Positions 13,501 to 23,339 of a DNA stretch of 64,000 bases are shown here, piece after piece. Under the pieces are notes generated by a model. The model did not search any database and had not been told where the DNA came from. It saw only the letters and a list, made by a program, of their open reading frames with translations. The DNA is taken from the NCBI GenBank assembly GCA_009767595.1, contig VSDK01001598.1, positions 157,739-221,738 of the forward strand, read 5' to 3'. The DNA is from Symbiodinium kawagutii. Its lineage: Eukaryota; Sar; Dinophyceae; Suessiales; Symbiodiniaceae. Positions within the stretch are counted from its first letter, which is position 1; each line of letters begins with the position of its first letter. The translations under genes were made by a program, and so were the position numbers.

Positions 13501-16500
13501 TGATGACGCAGCAGTAGCAGGAGCAGGAGCAGTAGCAGTAGCAGTAGCAGTCGGAGTAATACTAGTAGTCCTTAGAGTTGTCGTAGTTGGTGTTGTCGTC
13601 ATTGTTTCGCCGCGTTGTTTGCGAAATATCATGCGTTCATTGTTTCCTACATCTTACTTGAGGTTGTGGCTTCCTGTTGGGATCATTTGTCATTGGCAGT
13701 TTGAAGTTTTTTTTTTCTCATGTGGCTACACATTTGCTAGTTGTTTGTTTGTTTTTTTTCTATGTTGATCATAAACTATCGTTAAGAATCAACATGAATC
13801 ATTGTCGTTTACCATTCTCACCAATCATCATCGACCATCTAAACTGAAATTCTCAACCATGATCAACCATCACTATTTTTCTTAATCATCATTGAAACTC
13901 TTGTATCGTTGCTTCTTGTCGCTAATTGACCACTTCTTCTTATTTGCCATCATTCATCACTATCGACCATCAACAACCATCATCATAACCATCCTGAAAC
14001 ATCACCGGCCACCCTTGACCATTATCAACCATCAATGACCATAATCAATCCTCGTTACTCACTAATTAACCATCATTCACCATCATTGAACCATTCATCA
14101 ACCACCATTTGGCCACCTTTCAACTCATAATTTCACTATCATTTCATTCATCATTTAACCACAATTTAACCTATCATTCAACCATCATTTATCATAATTT
14201 CACATCACTGAACCCATCATCTCACCATGATCAACCACTGAATCAACCATCATTCAACCATCATTCAACCATCATTTAGCCACCATTCAACCCACCATTC
14301 AACCACCATTTAACCACCATTGAACCATCATTCAACCCATCATTCATCCACCGTTTAATCCTGATTACAAGTATCCCATCATTTCCCCAGCATTTCACCA
14401 TGCTTTGTGCCGGATATGGGCCTCGTCCAGGTGGATGAGCCGCATGGGTCGCTTAGCGCATTCCTTGACGCTGAGCCGCAGCAGCTTTCCGCGCGCGGGG
14501 TCTGCGCCATGGGAACCCCCCTGGTGCCCCACCAAATGCTGGTTTCTCAAGCCCTAGGGGTTCTTAGAATTGGCTAACAAAATTGGATGAAAACCAGCTT
14601 TTACTGAAGAAACCACAATTTAAATCAAAAATCAACAAGAAAAGCACCATGGATCCTAGAATTGGCTGGTTTATTGCTTTAACTCGTGAAAAAAATGGAT
14701 GATTTGGGGGTACCCCTATGCTGAGAAACGACCAAATCGCCCGGTGGTTGGTGGTTGCCATGGTGGTTTGCCCTGATGGTTGGTGTTTGTTGATCAAAAA
14801 ATAGTAAGATTGATGGCTAGTTAACAACTAGTTAACCATGAACAATAGCTGGTGATTTAAGTCGTTTGTCTATTAATGATTTAACTGTTGTAGATGATCG
14901 TAAACAATTAGTTAACTAGTTGAATTTGGTGGCTACCTTAGCATGGTAGTTCTTTACTATGATGAAATTGATTTGTTGATGATAAACTGATTTATTCACA
15001 ATTCTTTAGTGCTCAAAAAATGATGATGATCCTTTTAAGACGATAGACTATACTGGAGTGCCGTCGAATTCTTATAGAATTACTCCAGGCGGTCCAAAAG
15101 ATGCGTGGTTCGTGACGGGAAACGTGTTCTTTTTTGATTTACTGGATTAAATCAACAGACACTTGGAATGAAAATCATCTTATAGATTCTGTTTTGGGGT
15201 GCCTTGGGTGCCATCTTAATTTTCTGACATGTCGCCACGGATGTCCTGGGGGATTTCAGCGATTCGGAAATCATGCTTGCAACGCACGGCAGATGTCAGG
15301 CCCAATGGAAAGCTGACCAACTAAGTAGGCAAGCATAGGCAACTGTTATTCTTGTTGGTTCTTTCAAGTTCGATCCTACATTGTTGCTCATAAGCCAATG
15401 GTTACTGATTGCTAGTGATGGACTTCTTCCACGAGTGCCCTCCAAAAGACCGTATTCTCTGCTTGTAGGTTTCATCCACAAGATAAAAACCATTTGCATC
15501 CATTTTCGCGCTTCTGCACATAGATGTGTAACTACTTGAGTAAAAGCATATGTAAAACACATCTAAAGCAACATTTATAAGACAACCATCATAAGACCAT
15601 CAAAAAACCATCAAAAACCATCAATAAACCATCATATAAACCATCATAAACCATCCTATAAGCCATCAGAAACCACCACCAACCCCCCAGCCGTACCACC
15701 GGTGCTTCTCGTTGCCCCGTGGTGCTCCCAAGCGCACCGCGCCGCGGCGCCGCCTGAGGAAGTCCTTCTCGTTGCCCAGCGCCAAGACGCAGGACGCCGC
15801 GACGCTGCTGCGCCTGGCGGACCTCGATGAGGCGCGGGGCTCGCGGTCCGCGGCCGGTGGTGGATGGCCCTCAGATGGGTCAAGGCATGGAACGAGCAAC
15901 TGGTCAGTGATAATATTAATCAACCAATCATTAAATGGTTAACTGGCTGGTTAATGGTCAGTGATAAGGGATGATAACTAGCAACTATAGGGGATATATA
16001 CCAACTATATGGCTATGGGTTAATATTAATCAACCAATAATAGCTGGTTAATGGTTATCAATAGGATATAATAAGCAACAATACTAGGGGATATACCAAC
16101 TATATATGACTATGGGTCAATATTCATCAACTGTCAACCGGGATGATCACCAACAATATAGGGAAAACAATGGCTCATGATGGGGGAACAGGGGTACAAG
16201 GGCAATGAATTAAGTATTACCAAAACAAATAAGTGTTACCAAAAAAGATAATAATAGTATGGTAATGATTATTACTTGTCAATAATTTAATAATGATATG
16301 GCAAATGGTATAATAAACAAGGGTAATAAACAAGGGTAATAAACAAGGGTAATACATTAACAACACATGCATAATGGTAGAGTATGTCACAAAACAGGCT
16401 TAATAATAGGGTATGGTAATGATAATGATGATATGCCTAGTATGTTGCAAAATATGGTTACTATGGAACAAACAGCTAATATGCGACAAAATAGGGCTAA

Positions 16501-16666
16501 TAATAGGGTATGGTAAATGGCTGATGATAGGTAATGGTCACTAGCTGGTTAATGGCTTAGAGAGTGTGATAAGTAGCAATTGTAGGGGACAAATGCATGG
16601 TGGTTTCTCAAAGTGGTTGCTTTATAGTGGCTAATCATGGTTGAAAATTATGGTTAATCAAATCAT

Positions 16667-16719
<53 letters not shown>

Positions 16720-19700
16720 TGGCGGTATAATCCATGACAATCATATGACAATATTGGTGAATCATAGCACTATTCATGGTGTTTTCTCAAAGTGGTTGGT
16801 TTATAGTGGCTAGTAATGGTTAATAATAGCACTATCGATCATCATCATATGGCGAGCTGGGTCAAGCAGTTGACCAATTTCATGGGGGATAAGTTCACCA
16901 ACCCATAACAGGGAAACCATGGTAAATGAAATGATAGGGAAACCAGAGGTACAGGGTTTTGACCCACAGCCATTTGAAGCATTATGTTTGATTTGATATG
17001 ACTGTGGATCAATACCCTGGTAGCCTAGTGAACACCCTTAAAATGCTGAAACCAGTCTTTGTTGGGGTGTTCATGTACCTTCGACCTTTTTGTTGGTTGG
17101 TGAATGTTGACCCAGCTCGCCAAATGCAACATGTTTCACGCACCAACCTGTCATGATCATCATTGACCATCACAACCATTATGAACAACTAATGATGAAC
17201 CACTATCTATTAGTAACTACTGAAACGATGAACCAGTATTGATCATTACTACTCATCCCTAATAACCACTATAAGCCAACAACTATCCATGCCAGAATCA
17301 CCACCAACTCCAGCATTTTTGGCGGCACAGCCACGACGCGCCGTACCAGGATGGCTCCATTGGCTTCTCCGAATTCCTGGTCGCCTGGATGTGCGGCAAC
17401 CCAGCCCACGTTGGGAGGTCTATAGGGAGTCCGGGAAAGGGAGGCCTCGGCGCTGGCGACAGGTGTGAAGAATCCACCAGTTGATAAGGGAAAACCGAGG
17501 AAAATGAGAAGGTTTATGATGCTTGATAAGTAGGTATTGTTTGAAGGTTTATGATGCTGGTTTATTTATTCATCAAGTTGAAGAGTCAGGATGTAAGAAA
17601 TATTGGTTTCGTAACAATACTACGTGGCTGATTCTCAATGATCCCTTTCAAATGGGATCATACTGGTTAATGTCCTCAATGTCAATGGTTGATGATAGTA
17701 CTGGGGATTGATACTAGGGAATGTCATTGTGAATGGTGCTTCATGATATGTGATGGTGAACGATGGTTAATCACCAGCAGTACAATGGGCAATTTACTCT
17801 GGAGCAACTTAGTATTTGGCAATCCAACATAGATAGCTAGATAACCCACCATTTCTGACGGTTTATGATGGTGAATTGATGGTGAACTGTTCATAATGCA
17901 GCTGGTAAAATGGTTCAAAACAGCTGTGAATCCCACTGATTAGTGATTCTTTTACGAGCGATGCAGCACGAAGAGTTCATGAAATGCTGGGGTGATTAGA
18001 CATTCTACATAGATACATATACAGTTGATGTAGGTAAGGTATCTATATTCTACATCTAAGAGCATATGCATGTTCAGACAGTGGATCATACTGACCAATA
18101 CCAGGGAATATAGGTAGGGCAGTTGATGCATGTCCAGCACAAGTGACTGCCACTTCAGCCTGCTGAATTCCCGACTGAAACATACCTTAGCATACTTTAG
18201 CCATCACTGAGATGGTATCTCTCCATACTTTAGCATACTTTAGCCAGCACTGAGATTTCTAGGGCCGGAAAACAGCATCTCTCCATGGTTGCCGCCTGGC
18301 CCAAAGCATTGCTTGCTCTGAGGTATGCAAACCAACCTTCTGGTGAGAACTTCCTCAGGCTGCTGGTTTGCGCACGGTGATGAAGTGTGGTTGGGTATAA
18401 GTATAAGCAGTCAACCAACCAGCCAACCAAAGAAGTGATGCTGGAGGTACAACCCGTCAACCAACCAGCCAACCAAAGAAGTGATGCTAGACCGAGCTAA
18501 CGAGTAAGCTGTTGAAGCTATTGGTTGTGATTCATGGTCTCTTAATTTGCTAATTTGTTTCATCACATTACTAACAGTAGTTAGCTAACACATTAACCAC
18601 ATTAACTAAGTGGTCGTTCCAGTTAACTAGTGGTTACTAACATTACTAACACTAGATTACATTACTAACACTAGATTACTAAGTGGTCGTTCCAGTGGAC
18701 ATTTTCAGCATCGCCATGGCAGCCATGGTTGGTTCGCCACCAGGGCGACCTCCACCAGTGGTGCTGGGTCGCCAGGCGCGCCTTCAACACCCTGGCGTCG
18801 GTGGATGGGACGGTCTCGCGACAGGAGGTACGGAACGCGCTGGGATCCAAGCAGATGCGCCTTGGCTCCCATGGGATCCGATGGGTGGAGCTGGGGGCAG
18901 GGGTAGGATCCGTGTGGTGATCTGGCGAGCTGGGTCAAGGCTTCAACCAACCAACTAATGGTTAACTAGCTGGTTAATGGTTAATAATAGGGGATGATAA
19001 CTAGCAACTATAGGGGATATATACCAGCTATATCTGGCTATGGGTCAATATCAACCAACCAATAATGGGGGATGATGATCAACAATGATAAGGGAAACCA
19101 TGGTTAATGATAGAGGAACCAGGGGTACGGGGTTTTGATCCACAGCCATCTATGGCATAGGTGGTGAACTACTACCATGGTGATCTATGTGCTGATCAAG
19201 CCATAGGGAGGGAAGATTTGTGGCGATCTATGGTAAAACCCTCTGGCAAACTAACGTGGTTGCATGGAAAATCCACCGTTTCAAATGGATTTACTGTACC
19301 TCTAGAGAATGATGCTTACTAGTGGTTTAGAATGGTTAGTTGAAAATGGTAAACAATGGTCTACAATGGTTACTAATGTGATCTATGGTATCTACTTTGA
19401 GGTTTCTGAAAATTGGGAACTCCAAAGCTATGGATGGTTTATTAGTATAAATGGATGATATTGGATGATTAGGGGGTGCTCTTTTTTGGGTCTCCACCAT
19501 ATTGTGATTTATGGTGTAGATGTGAACTACCCATTTTTTTGATGACAGGCATTTAAGTTCTTAGGGTGGCAAGTAGGACGTAGAGTGTCTACATACATGT
19601 ACAACACTCCGTGATCGGCGTGCACGTGCCCATGTTTTTTTGGGTGTGGTAGGTCGCTAGTATTCCCTACGTTTCCAGTTGCTACTATGAAGGTAACCAA

Positions 19701-21714
19701 GGCCAGACAACGATGGTAGAAATGGTAGAAACCAGATAGTTGCTTGCTATTTCATGGTAACTGGAAGCATAGGGATTGGCAAGTTCAGGGTGAAAAGCTA
19801 TGTTCACATCAATGGGATATGATTGAAACCCCTGACCCGTGGTGACCTGATCATGTCAATAAGCAAGGTGTCACAGCTAAGGCTAAGGTTTAACCGAACG
19901 ATCAGGCTAGGATCACCCAAGCGATCAGGCGACTGCTAAGCCCGAGACCCAGGTGGAACGAACACTTGGGTCGATGAAGACCCAGGTGCTCCAAACAACG
20001 GTCCTCTGCTCTAGGCAAACCAATGAGTTGGGCGTAGGTGGATTTCCGTCGGTTTCGCTGCTGGTTGCTACCTATGGCGCTTGTCCCAGTGCGCCATTGC
20101 TTGTTGGTTATTGGTTCGTATCGCGCCCAATGATGGTTGGTAGTTGGTTATGGCTGTTATGCTCAATATGGTGCCAAAAACTATTTGGTCATCGGGAATT
20201 GCTTACTATCTCCACCTTGGAGGTTCGCAAGCAGCAGGACAATCAACAACTCTGCTTCTGATCTTGTTGTCCCTAGGATGTTTTATGTAGTCATTATGGG
20301 AATATTTCTCAACCAAACAGCTGAAGCCAACCATTTTTGAGTGTTGCTTGTTGTTGCTTTTTCTCCGGCGCTAATTATGAACCATCATCAACTCCAATAC
20401 CTTGTTGTTAACCCTTATCAACACTTTGAAAATCATTGTTGACCAACATAAACCATGATCAACCATCGTCAACCATTATCAACCAGTATCATTATGAACC
20501 ATTGTAAATATCTGTACGTGCGAGCCATTACCAACCATTACCAACCATCGTCAACCATTATTCAGCACGATTACAGTAATCCTTAGTGTATCCATGATTA
20601 ACCATAAACTTAGCCATCAGTTCAACAATCCTTGACCATTAGGTCAACCATTATTAGTTCATAACAACCATTGGCCATCAGTTCAAACATCATTTACCAT
20701 CAGTTCAAAGCTCAACCATTTTATTTACCATCAACTTAGCCATAAGTTTAAGAGTTCAACCATTTTATCTACCATCAACTTAGCCACTAGTTGAACATCA
20801 GTGTCAATCACATCACCAAGCACCCCACGAACCTACGACTCCGGCGAGCTGGTCTCACCTAGGCAGCATTTGGATGAGCAACTGGCAGAGGTGCCTGGGC
20901 GGAAGCAACTGGTACCGGATGATCCTGGTGGTGGGAGTTGGTGGGTGGGTTGGTGGATTGGTTGGTTAATGGTTGGTTAAAACGCCTTAATACGCAACAA
21001 TAATAGCGATATGCCAACTGACAACTGGTTGGTTGATTCGTTGGTGGATTGGTTGGTGTGGATTGGTTGGTGTGGATTTTGTAGAATTATTTGCATCATT
21101 GCTTAGTTTTCTTCCATTCTTTCTCTGGTGATTTATGAGCCTTTTTTTTCGAACGTGTCCTCGGATTTTGCGTTCCATTCCATCGCAGAAATCCCTCTAA
21201 ATAGCACTCAGAAGTCCCATAGTTGTTCGTAGTTCTGGTGGTTTCTTAAAATGGGGGTGCCCTCAAATCATCCACTATTAGTGCTTAGTTTCTAGTAACA
21301 AAATGTAATAAACCACCCATTCTTGTGGGTTCTCTGCTTTGAGAAACACCCTTATCAGTCAGTCAGTCCAGAGTTGATGGGTATCCCGCACCTCAGTGTT
21401 GAGACGAAAGGATGAGAGGGCTATTTGATTTACCATGGTTGCAAAAAAGGCGAATGCCTATCAACTTTTGTTATTTTGTCATATAAGTTCTCAATCATGG
21501 CGGGCAAAACTTCATAGTCATCAACATAGTGGGTTACTTGGAGTACTATCTTAGCCAAGGGTGACTGGTCAACCATCCATGATGGATTCGCAATCCAAAA
21601 CCAGTCCTGCGAGTTACGTAGGGCCGTGCCTTCTCCCAGCGTCCCAGCGGACCGAGGACATTGCTGCGATCTTCCCCGAGGAGCGTTTGAACTTCCAACG
21701 TTTCCAGGAGAGGC
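4425..21714 (+). CDS. Calcium-dependent protein kinase-like gene (partial, split into small exons)
   Basis: CDPKs are Ser/Thr kinases whose EF-hands sense calcium through a junction segment. Seen here in order: the subdomain XI region (LLTLDPAQRLSAGGAL); a junction segment (LRSFSQVPRVMRA joined to LQLISRVASFEVRQVFDS); EF-hand 1 (IDCDNDGFIS); EF-hand 2 (ADLDE joined to DGSIGFSEF); a degenerate EF-hand 3 (AFNTLASVDGTVSRQEV); and a poor EF-hand 4-like piece (LNFQRFQE). Phases agree from 4425 through the exon at 12663, and again across 15832-17349. The coordinates give the span, not a continuous reading frame. The N-lobe and most catalytic motifs were not found and should lie upstream. Introns carry families A-D. 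A related EF-hand kinase class is possible, but the CDPK-like architecture is well supported. Confidence 0.75.
4951..5072 (+). CDS. CDPK-like exon: post-kinase linker
   Basis: The exon begins after TATGGAG and ends before a near-perfect donor, GTAAGG. It reads IRRNQWLRSFQQLRRLCQCC and then an acidic stretch. Length and phase fit both neighbours. The 389-nt intron before it is the clearest case of a G/T-rich start and a complementary C/A-rich end. Confidence 0.65.
5970..6070. repeat. Family C inverted-repeat element
   Basis: Begins with CTGGTTGGTGGTTTCAAAC and ends with GTTGAAACCACCAAGCACC, so about 18 bp at the ends are inverted copies. The interior (CCCTAGTAAGTATTAACAAA, then TTGTTGGTTGACTATTG) matches the copies near 26.0 and 48.7 kb. 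Confidence 0.7.
6091..6195. repeat. Family D inverted-repeat element
   Basis: Ends are GCTTCCAGTTACCATGAAAT and, in imperfect reverse complement, ATCATGGGTACTGGAAGCA. A second copy lies near 19.7 kb. It sits about 20 bp after a family C copy in the same intron. Confidence 0.65.
6462..6567 (+). repeat. Family A inverted-repeat element
   Basis: Left arm TATGGTGGTTTCTTAAAATG, right arm TATTTTCAGAAACCCGTATA. The oriented interior TTCATTACTATAAATGGTTT and GGATGATTTGGGGGTCCCCC defines the family. Families C, D and A stand one after another in this intron. Confidence 0.75.
6634..6701 (+). repeat. 17-bp tandem repeat, four copies
   Basis: The unit CACTTCGACACCCCCAA is repeated from 6634 with period 17; the last copy is diverged and runs into a CACACA tract. 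Confidence 0.9.
6789..6846 (+). CDS. CDPK-like exon: short linker exon
   Basis: After CACCGCAG the frame reads RARGYQNFNATPTLGKCLR, ending before GTAGTG. It enters in phase 0 and leaves in phase 1, which fits both neighbouring exons. The residues are not diagnostic, so support is phase, splice signals and repeat polarity only. Confidence 0.4.
8308..8649 (+). repeat. About 90-bp tandem repeat, four copies
   Basis: Units start at 8308, 8398, 8469 and 8559. Each contains CTTTATCAGATTACTCATGA, then TAGTTTTGCGGGGGTGGGAC and CAATAGCNGGTGTCCTGG. The second unit lacks about 19 bp. Several overlapping short ORFs here are products of the repeat. Confidence 0.9.
8777..8806 (+). repeat. CATC microsatellite
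   Basis: About seven perfect CATC units within a CCATCATCCACC-rich stretch leading to the next exon. Confidence 0.9.
9053..9120 (+). CDS. CDPK-like exon: junction segment
   Basis: After TTCACCAG the frame reads RASRKLTHGLRSFSQVPRVM and then RA. LRSFSQxPRxxRA is the typical start of the CDPK regulatory junction. The end is placed before GCGCGG, a GC donor, because this restores phase 0 and joins directly to LQLIS in the next exon. Confidence 0.7.
10491..10542 (+). CDS. CDPK-like exon: junction to first EF-hand helix
   Basis: After ATCACCAG it reads LQLISRVASFEVRQVFD plus one base. If spliced at GTCTCT to the exon at 12663 it gives VRQVFDSIDCDNDGFIS, a textbook EF-hand entry. A second possible donor (GTAAGC at 10559) would extend it but breaks the phase with the EF-hand exon. 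Confidence 0.7.
10712..10817 (+). repeat. Family A inverted-repeat element
   Basis: The left arm is worn (TGGTGGTTGACAGAGGGGAC). The right arm is good (GTACCCCTAGTTTGAGAAAC). The interior has TTATTGCTATAAATGGTTGA. Confidence 0.7.
11451..11540. repeat. Family A element, one arm degraded
   Basis: Starts TAGGTGTTTCTCAAGCCATA with GGGGACCCCTAAATCATCCA. The expected opposite arm is reduced to GGGGTTCCCAATCTTGAC. Confidence 0.5.
12485..12588 (-). repeat. Family A inverted-repeat element
   Basis: Arms TAGTGTTTTCAAAACAGGGG and TCTTAAGAACCCACCACGTA. The interior AAACCATCCAGC...AATCATTTTTAGGGGG is the reverse orientation of the copy at 6462. Confidence 0.6.
12663..12734 (+). CDS. CDPK-like exon: EF-hand 1
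   Basis: An in-frame TGA lies directly before the acceptor CTCTGAG, so the reading must begin here. It reads IDCDNDGFISPNDMEDFLNG. Loop positions D1, D3, D5, G6, I8 and S9 are canonical, with D instead of E at position 12. The end is set at GTCGGG, but the frame stays open beyond it and the true donor is uncertain. Confidence 0.75.
13471..13510. repeat. GTT and GAT triplet tract
   Basis: TTG repeats followed by TGA/GAT repeats; the flanking 13,510-13,560 is a degenerate AGCAGT triplet run. Confidence 0.85.
14390..14520 (+). other. GC-rich exon-like island between EF-hand exons
   Basis: A sharp GC-rich block follows 600 bp of CCATCATT-type sequence and precedes a family A element, exactly where an exon between EF-hands 1 and 2 is expected. 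Several frames are open on both strands and I cannot choose one. Confidence 0.3.
14538..14733 (+). repeat. Family A element with enlarged interior
   Basis: Arms GGTTTCTCAAGCCCTAGGGG and GTACCCCTATGCTGAGAAAC. At about 195 bp it is almost twice the usual length, because of extra AT-rich sequence on the left of the interior. Confidence 0.6.
15691..15831 (+). CDS. CDPK-like exon: linker and first half of EF-hand 2
   Basis: The frame from CCCCCCAG is open and basic (RTAPRRRLRKSFSLPS), ending in DAATLLRLADLDE before a GC donor (GCGCGG). Joined in phase to the exon at 17350, it gives the loop DLDEDGSIGFSE with D1, D3, D5, G6, I8 and E12, a canonical EF-hand. The acceptor might lie further right, since several AGs occur inside the island. 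Confidence 0.7.
15938..16206 (+). repeat. Family B composite repeat
   Basis: Contains AACTGGCTGGTTAATGGT, ACTATAGGGGATATATACCA, TGGCTATGGGTTAATATTAA, and again GACTATGGGTCAATATTCAT, ending with AATAGGG-type and GGGGTACA modules. It looks like two nested or tandem family B units. Confidence 0.6.
16669..16720 (+). repeat. GAT triplet microsatellite
   Basis: About 16 perfect GAT units. Confidence 0.95.
16848..16974 (+). repeat. Family B inverted-repeat element
   Basis: Left end TATGGCGAGCTGGGTCAAGC, right end GGTTTTGACCCACAGCCATT. The interior has GGGGGATAAGTTCACCAACC and two AGGGAAACCA modules. Confidence 0.75.
17350..17390 (+). CDS. CDPK-like exon: second half of EF-hand 2
   Basis: After CCGTACCAG it reads DGSIGFSEFLVAW, completing the EF-hand begun in the exon at 15691. 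DGxIxFxEFxxAW is typical of CDPK EF-hand 2. The end is placed before GTGCGG. The frame is also open upstream of the acceptor, which would give a non-canonical loop, so the joined version is preferred. Confidence 0.75.
18410..18488 (+). repeat. 46-bp direct duplication
   Basis: GTCAACCAACCAGCCAACCA plus AAGAAGTGATGCT occurs at 18410 and 18456. The short spacer differs only by the end of the second unit. Confidence 0.9.
18776..18843 (+). CDS. CDPK-like exon: EF-hand 3-like
   Basis: Reads RAFNTLASVDGTVSRQEVRN and then AL. Helix-loop-helix spacing and DGTVSxxEV fit a CDPK third EF-hand, but loop positions 1 and 3 are Leu and Ser, so calcium binding there is doubtful. Boundaries are uncertain: the frame is open further upstream (DLHQWCWVAR) and several donors are possible. 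Confidence 0.6.
18921..19150 (+). repeat. Family B composite element
   Basis: Starts CTGGCGAGCTGGGTCAAGGC, contains an internal TGGCTATGGGTCAATATCAA, and ends GGTTTTGATCCACAGCCATC. It begins about 80 bp after the EF-hand 3-like exon. Confidence 0.75.
19396..19500 (+). repeat. Family A inverted-repeat element
   Basis: Left arm GAGGTTTCTGAAAATTGGGA and interior TTATTAGTATAAATGGATGA are clear. The right arm is decayed to TTTTTTGGGTCTCCACC. Confidence 0.55.
19662..19776. repeat. Family D inverted-repeat element
   Basis: Left end TTCCCTACGTTTCCAGTTGC, right end TTCATGGTAACTGGAAGCAT followed by AGGGA. The interior AGGTAACCAAGGCCAGACAA matches the copy at 6091. Confidence 0.65.
20863..20890 (+). 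CDS. Candidate CDPK-like micro-exon
   Basis: After CACCTAG it reads QHLDEQLAE and ends before GTGCCT. It could be the helix between EF-hands 3 and 4. CCATCA/ATCAACTTAGCC-type sequence precedes it and GGTTGGTTAATGG-type follows. Support is mainly its position. Confidence 0.35.
21235..21353 (-). repeat. Family A inverted-repeat element
   Basis: Arms CTGGTGGTTTCTTAAAATGG and TCTGCTTTGAGAAACACCCT, with CTCAAATCATCCACTATTAG on the left side, indicating reverse orientation. Confidence 0.7.
21648..21714 (+). CDS. Candidate CDPK-like exon: EF-hand 4-like
   Basis: Reads RTEDIAAIFPEERLNFQRFQ and ERQ. LNFQRFQE resembles the exit of a last EF-hand, but the loop before it is shortened. It could be a non-functional EF-hand or a wrongly placed boundary. 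Confidence 0.45.
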
Positions 21715-21743
21715 AACGGACCTGGTGTTTTTGGGCTCAGAAA

Positions 21744-21842
21744 GTGGCTATGGGTCAAGCAGTTAACCAACCAACTAATGGTGGATTTCCACCAACAATA
21801 ATAGGGAAAACAATGGTTAATGATGGGGAACCAAGCCCGGGG
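21744..21842 (+). repeat. Family B element, right end lost
   Basis: Starts TGGCTATGGGTCAAGCAGTT, continues with ACCAACTAATGGTGGATTTC and AATAGGGAAAACAATGGTTA, then runs into unrelated sequence without the TTGACCCACAGCCA end. Confidence 0.65.
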
Positions 21843-22428
21843 CTTCCAGGCACCCTGAAATAGTAGGTGCTGCAGCTGATTGCTGCAATGGTTCTTTGGG
21901 GTTGGTTACCTATGGCAATTGTAACTGGTATACCTGGTACAACTGGCACAACTGTAGGTGGTACAACTGGTACAACCGATATGATACGCATACCGGTACA
22001 ACAGGATCTTCTTGTGTCTTCTAAAATGGTTGGTAACATTTGGTAACTATAGTCAATAGTTCAACAAGTGATATCACCACTCCTACATCAACTATGCTCA
22101 ACTATCTACGCATACATCAACTATCATCAACTACCATCAAATATCATCAACCACCATCAACCACCATCATTCGTCATCAACCACCATCAACCACCATCAT
22201 TCGTCATCAGCCACCATCAACAAACATCGTCCATCCTCAACCACCATCAAACACCATCAACCATCATCAACCACCATCAACGGCCATCATCAAGTCACCA
22301 TTCATGGTTGATGGATGTCATCTGATGGTTGATATATGACTATGTTATCCTATGTTGATATATGTTGATCAACCTTATCCTACCTGCCACTTCTCAATCT
22401 CCCGGTGATGTCAAGCTCAACTCTCCAG

Positions 22429-22500
22429 GAGTGTCTCCAGAAACACGAAGACCTGGGTCCCAACACCGTCCAGCTCACCATGCGTCTGCGTGAAAAGAAG
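22429..22500 (+). CDS. Candidate exon, family not recognised
   Basis: After CTCTCCAG it reads ECLQKHEDLGPNTVQLTMRL and REKK, ending before GTGCAG. The frame stays open to about 22,545 (VQLRLQGSRGTRFG). It follows 200 bp of CATCAACCACC repeats and precedes a family A element. It could belong to the kinase gene C-terminus or to another gene. Confidence 0.4.
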
Positions 22501-22599
22501 GTGCAGCTGCGGCTGCAGGGCAGCCGGGGGACCCGTTTCGGAGAGGGAAAAAGCGAAAACCAGGGAGAACCACCAACGCAGTTGAGGGGTTTATGGAGG

Positions 22600-22700
22600 T
22601 ATGGTGGTTTCTTAAGATGGGGGACCCCCAAAAATGGTTTGTTTATTACTACAGATGGTTTATAAAGGATGGGTATCCCTATTTTGAGAAACACCCATAT
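22600..22700 (+). repeat. Family A inverted-repeat element
   Basis: Well preserved: TATGGTGGTTTCTTAAGATG on the left and CCCTATTTTGAGAAACACCC on the right, with interior TTTATTACTACAGATGGTTT. Confidence 0.8.
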
Positions 22701-23339
22701 AAGGCTACGCCCAAGCACCATCCCCAGCACCATCGCCCGTGATTTGGGACACTATTTATACACACTCAGTTCAGCTGGAGATTTTCCACACAGTGGCAGA
22801 TTTTTATCTATTCAAATCAACCGCCTTTAGATCCTCACAGAGGTTTCGAGGGCTTCGTGATAACAGGGTTCCTGGGAAATCCAAAACATGAGATGTTGTC
22901 GCAGGGGGCACAGCAACCACGATCTCGATGGCCGATACCTATGTATACCCATGTGTTATGCCGCAGTTGTGCCCTGTATTCATCGAGATATATGTCTTCA
23001 CACGTGAACTCTGGTTGAAAGTGGCGGTTCTTGCACTTTTTGTGCTGCATCTTGTTTTCACTGCTTCCGTACAACATGGTCTTGTTGTACCTTAGTGAGG
23101 GACCATCCAGAAGCCATGATGAGGTCTCAAATATCCGTTACAAGGAACCTCTGAGGAGGGGCGTTGGACACTCTACACTGGCGGTGTTCACCACGGCTGC
23201 TTTTGGGTACCCAGCATAGAACCGATGTCACCTATATTGTACAGTAGCTTTATACATATCTTTCAAGCACCATTGCTGCCATGAGGGGGTCCAACAAACC
23301 CATCTATCTACAAACATCTTTCCATTCCGAGCAAGCACT

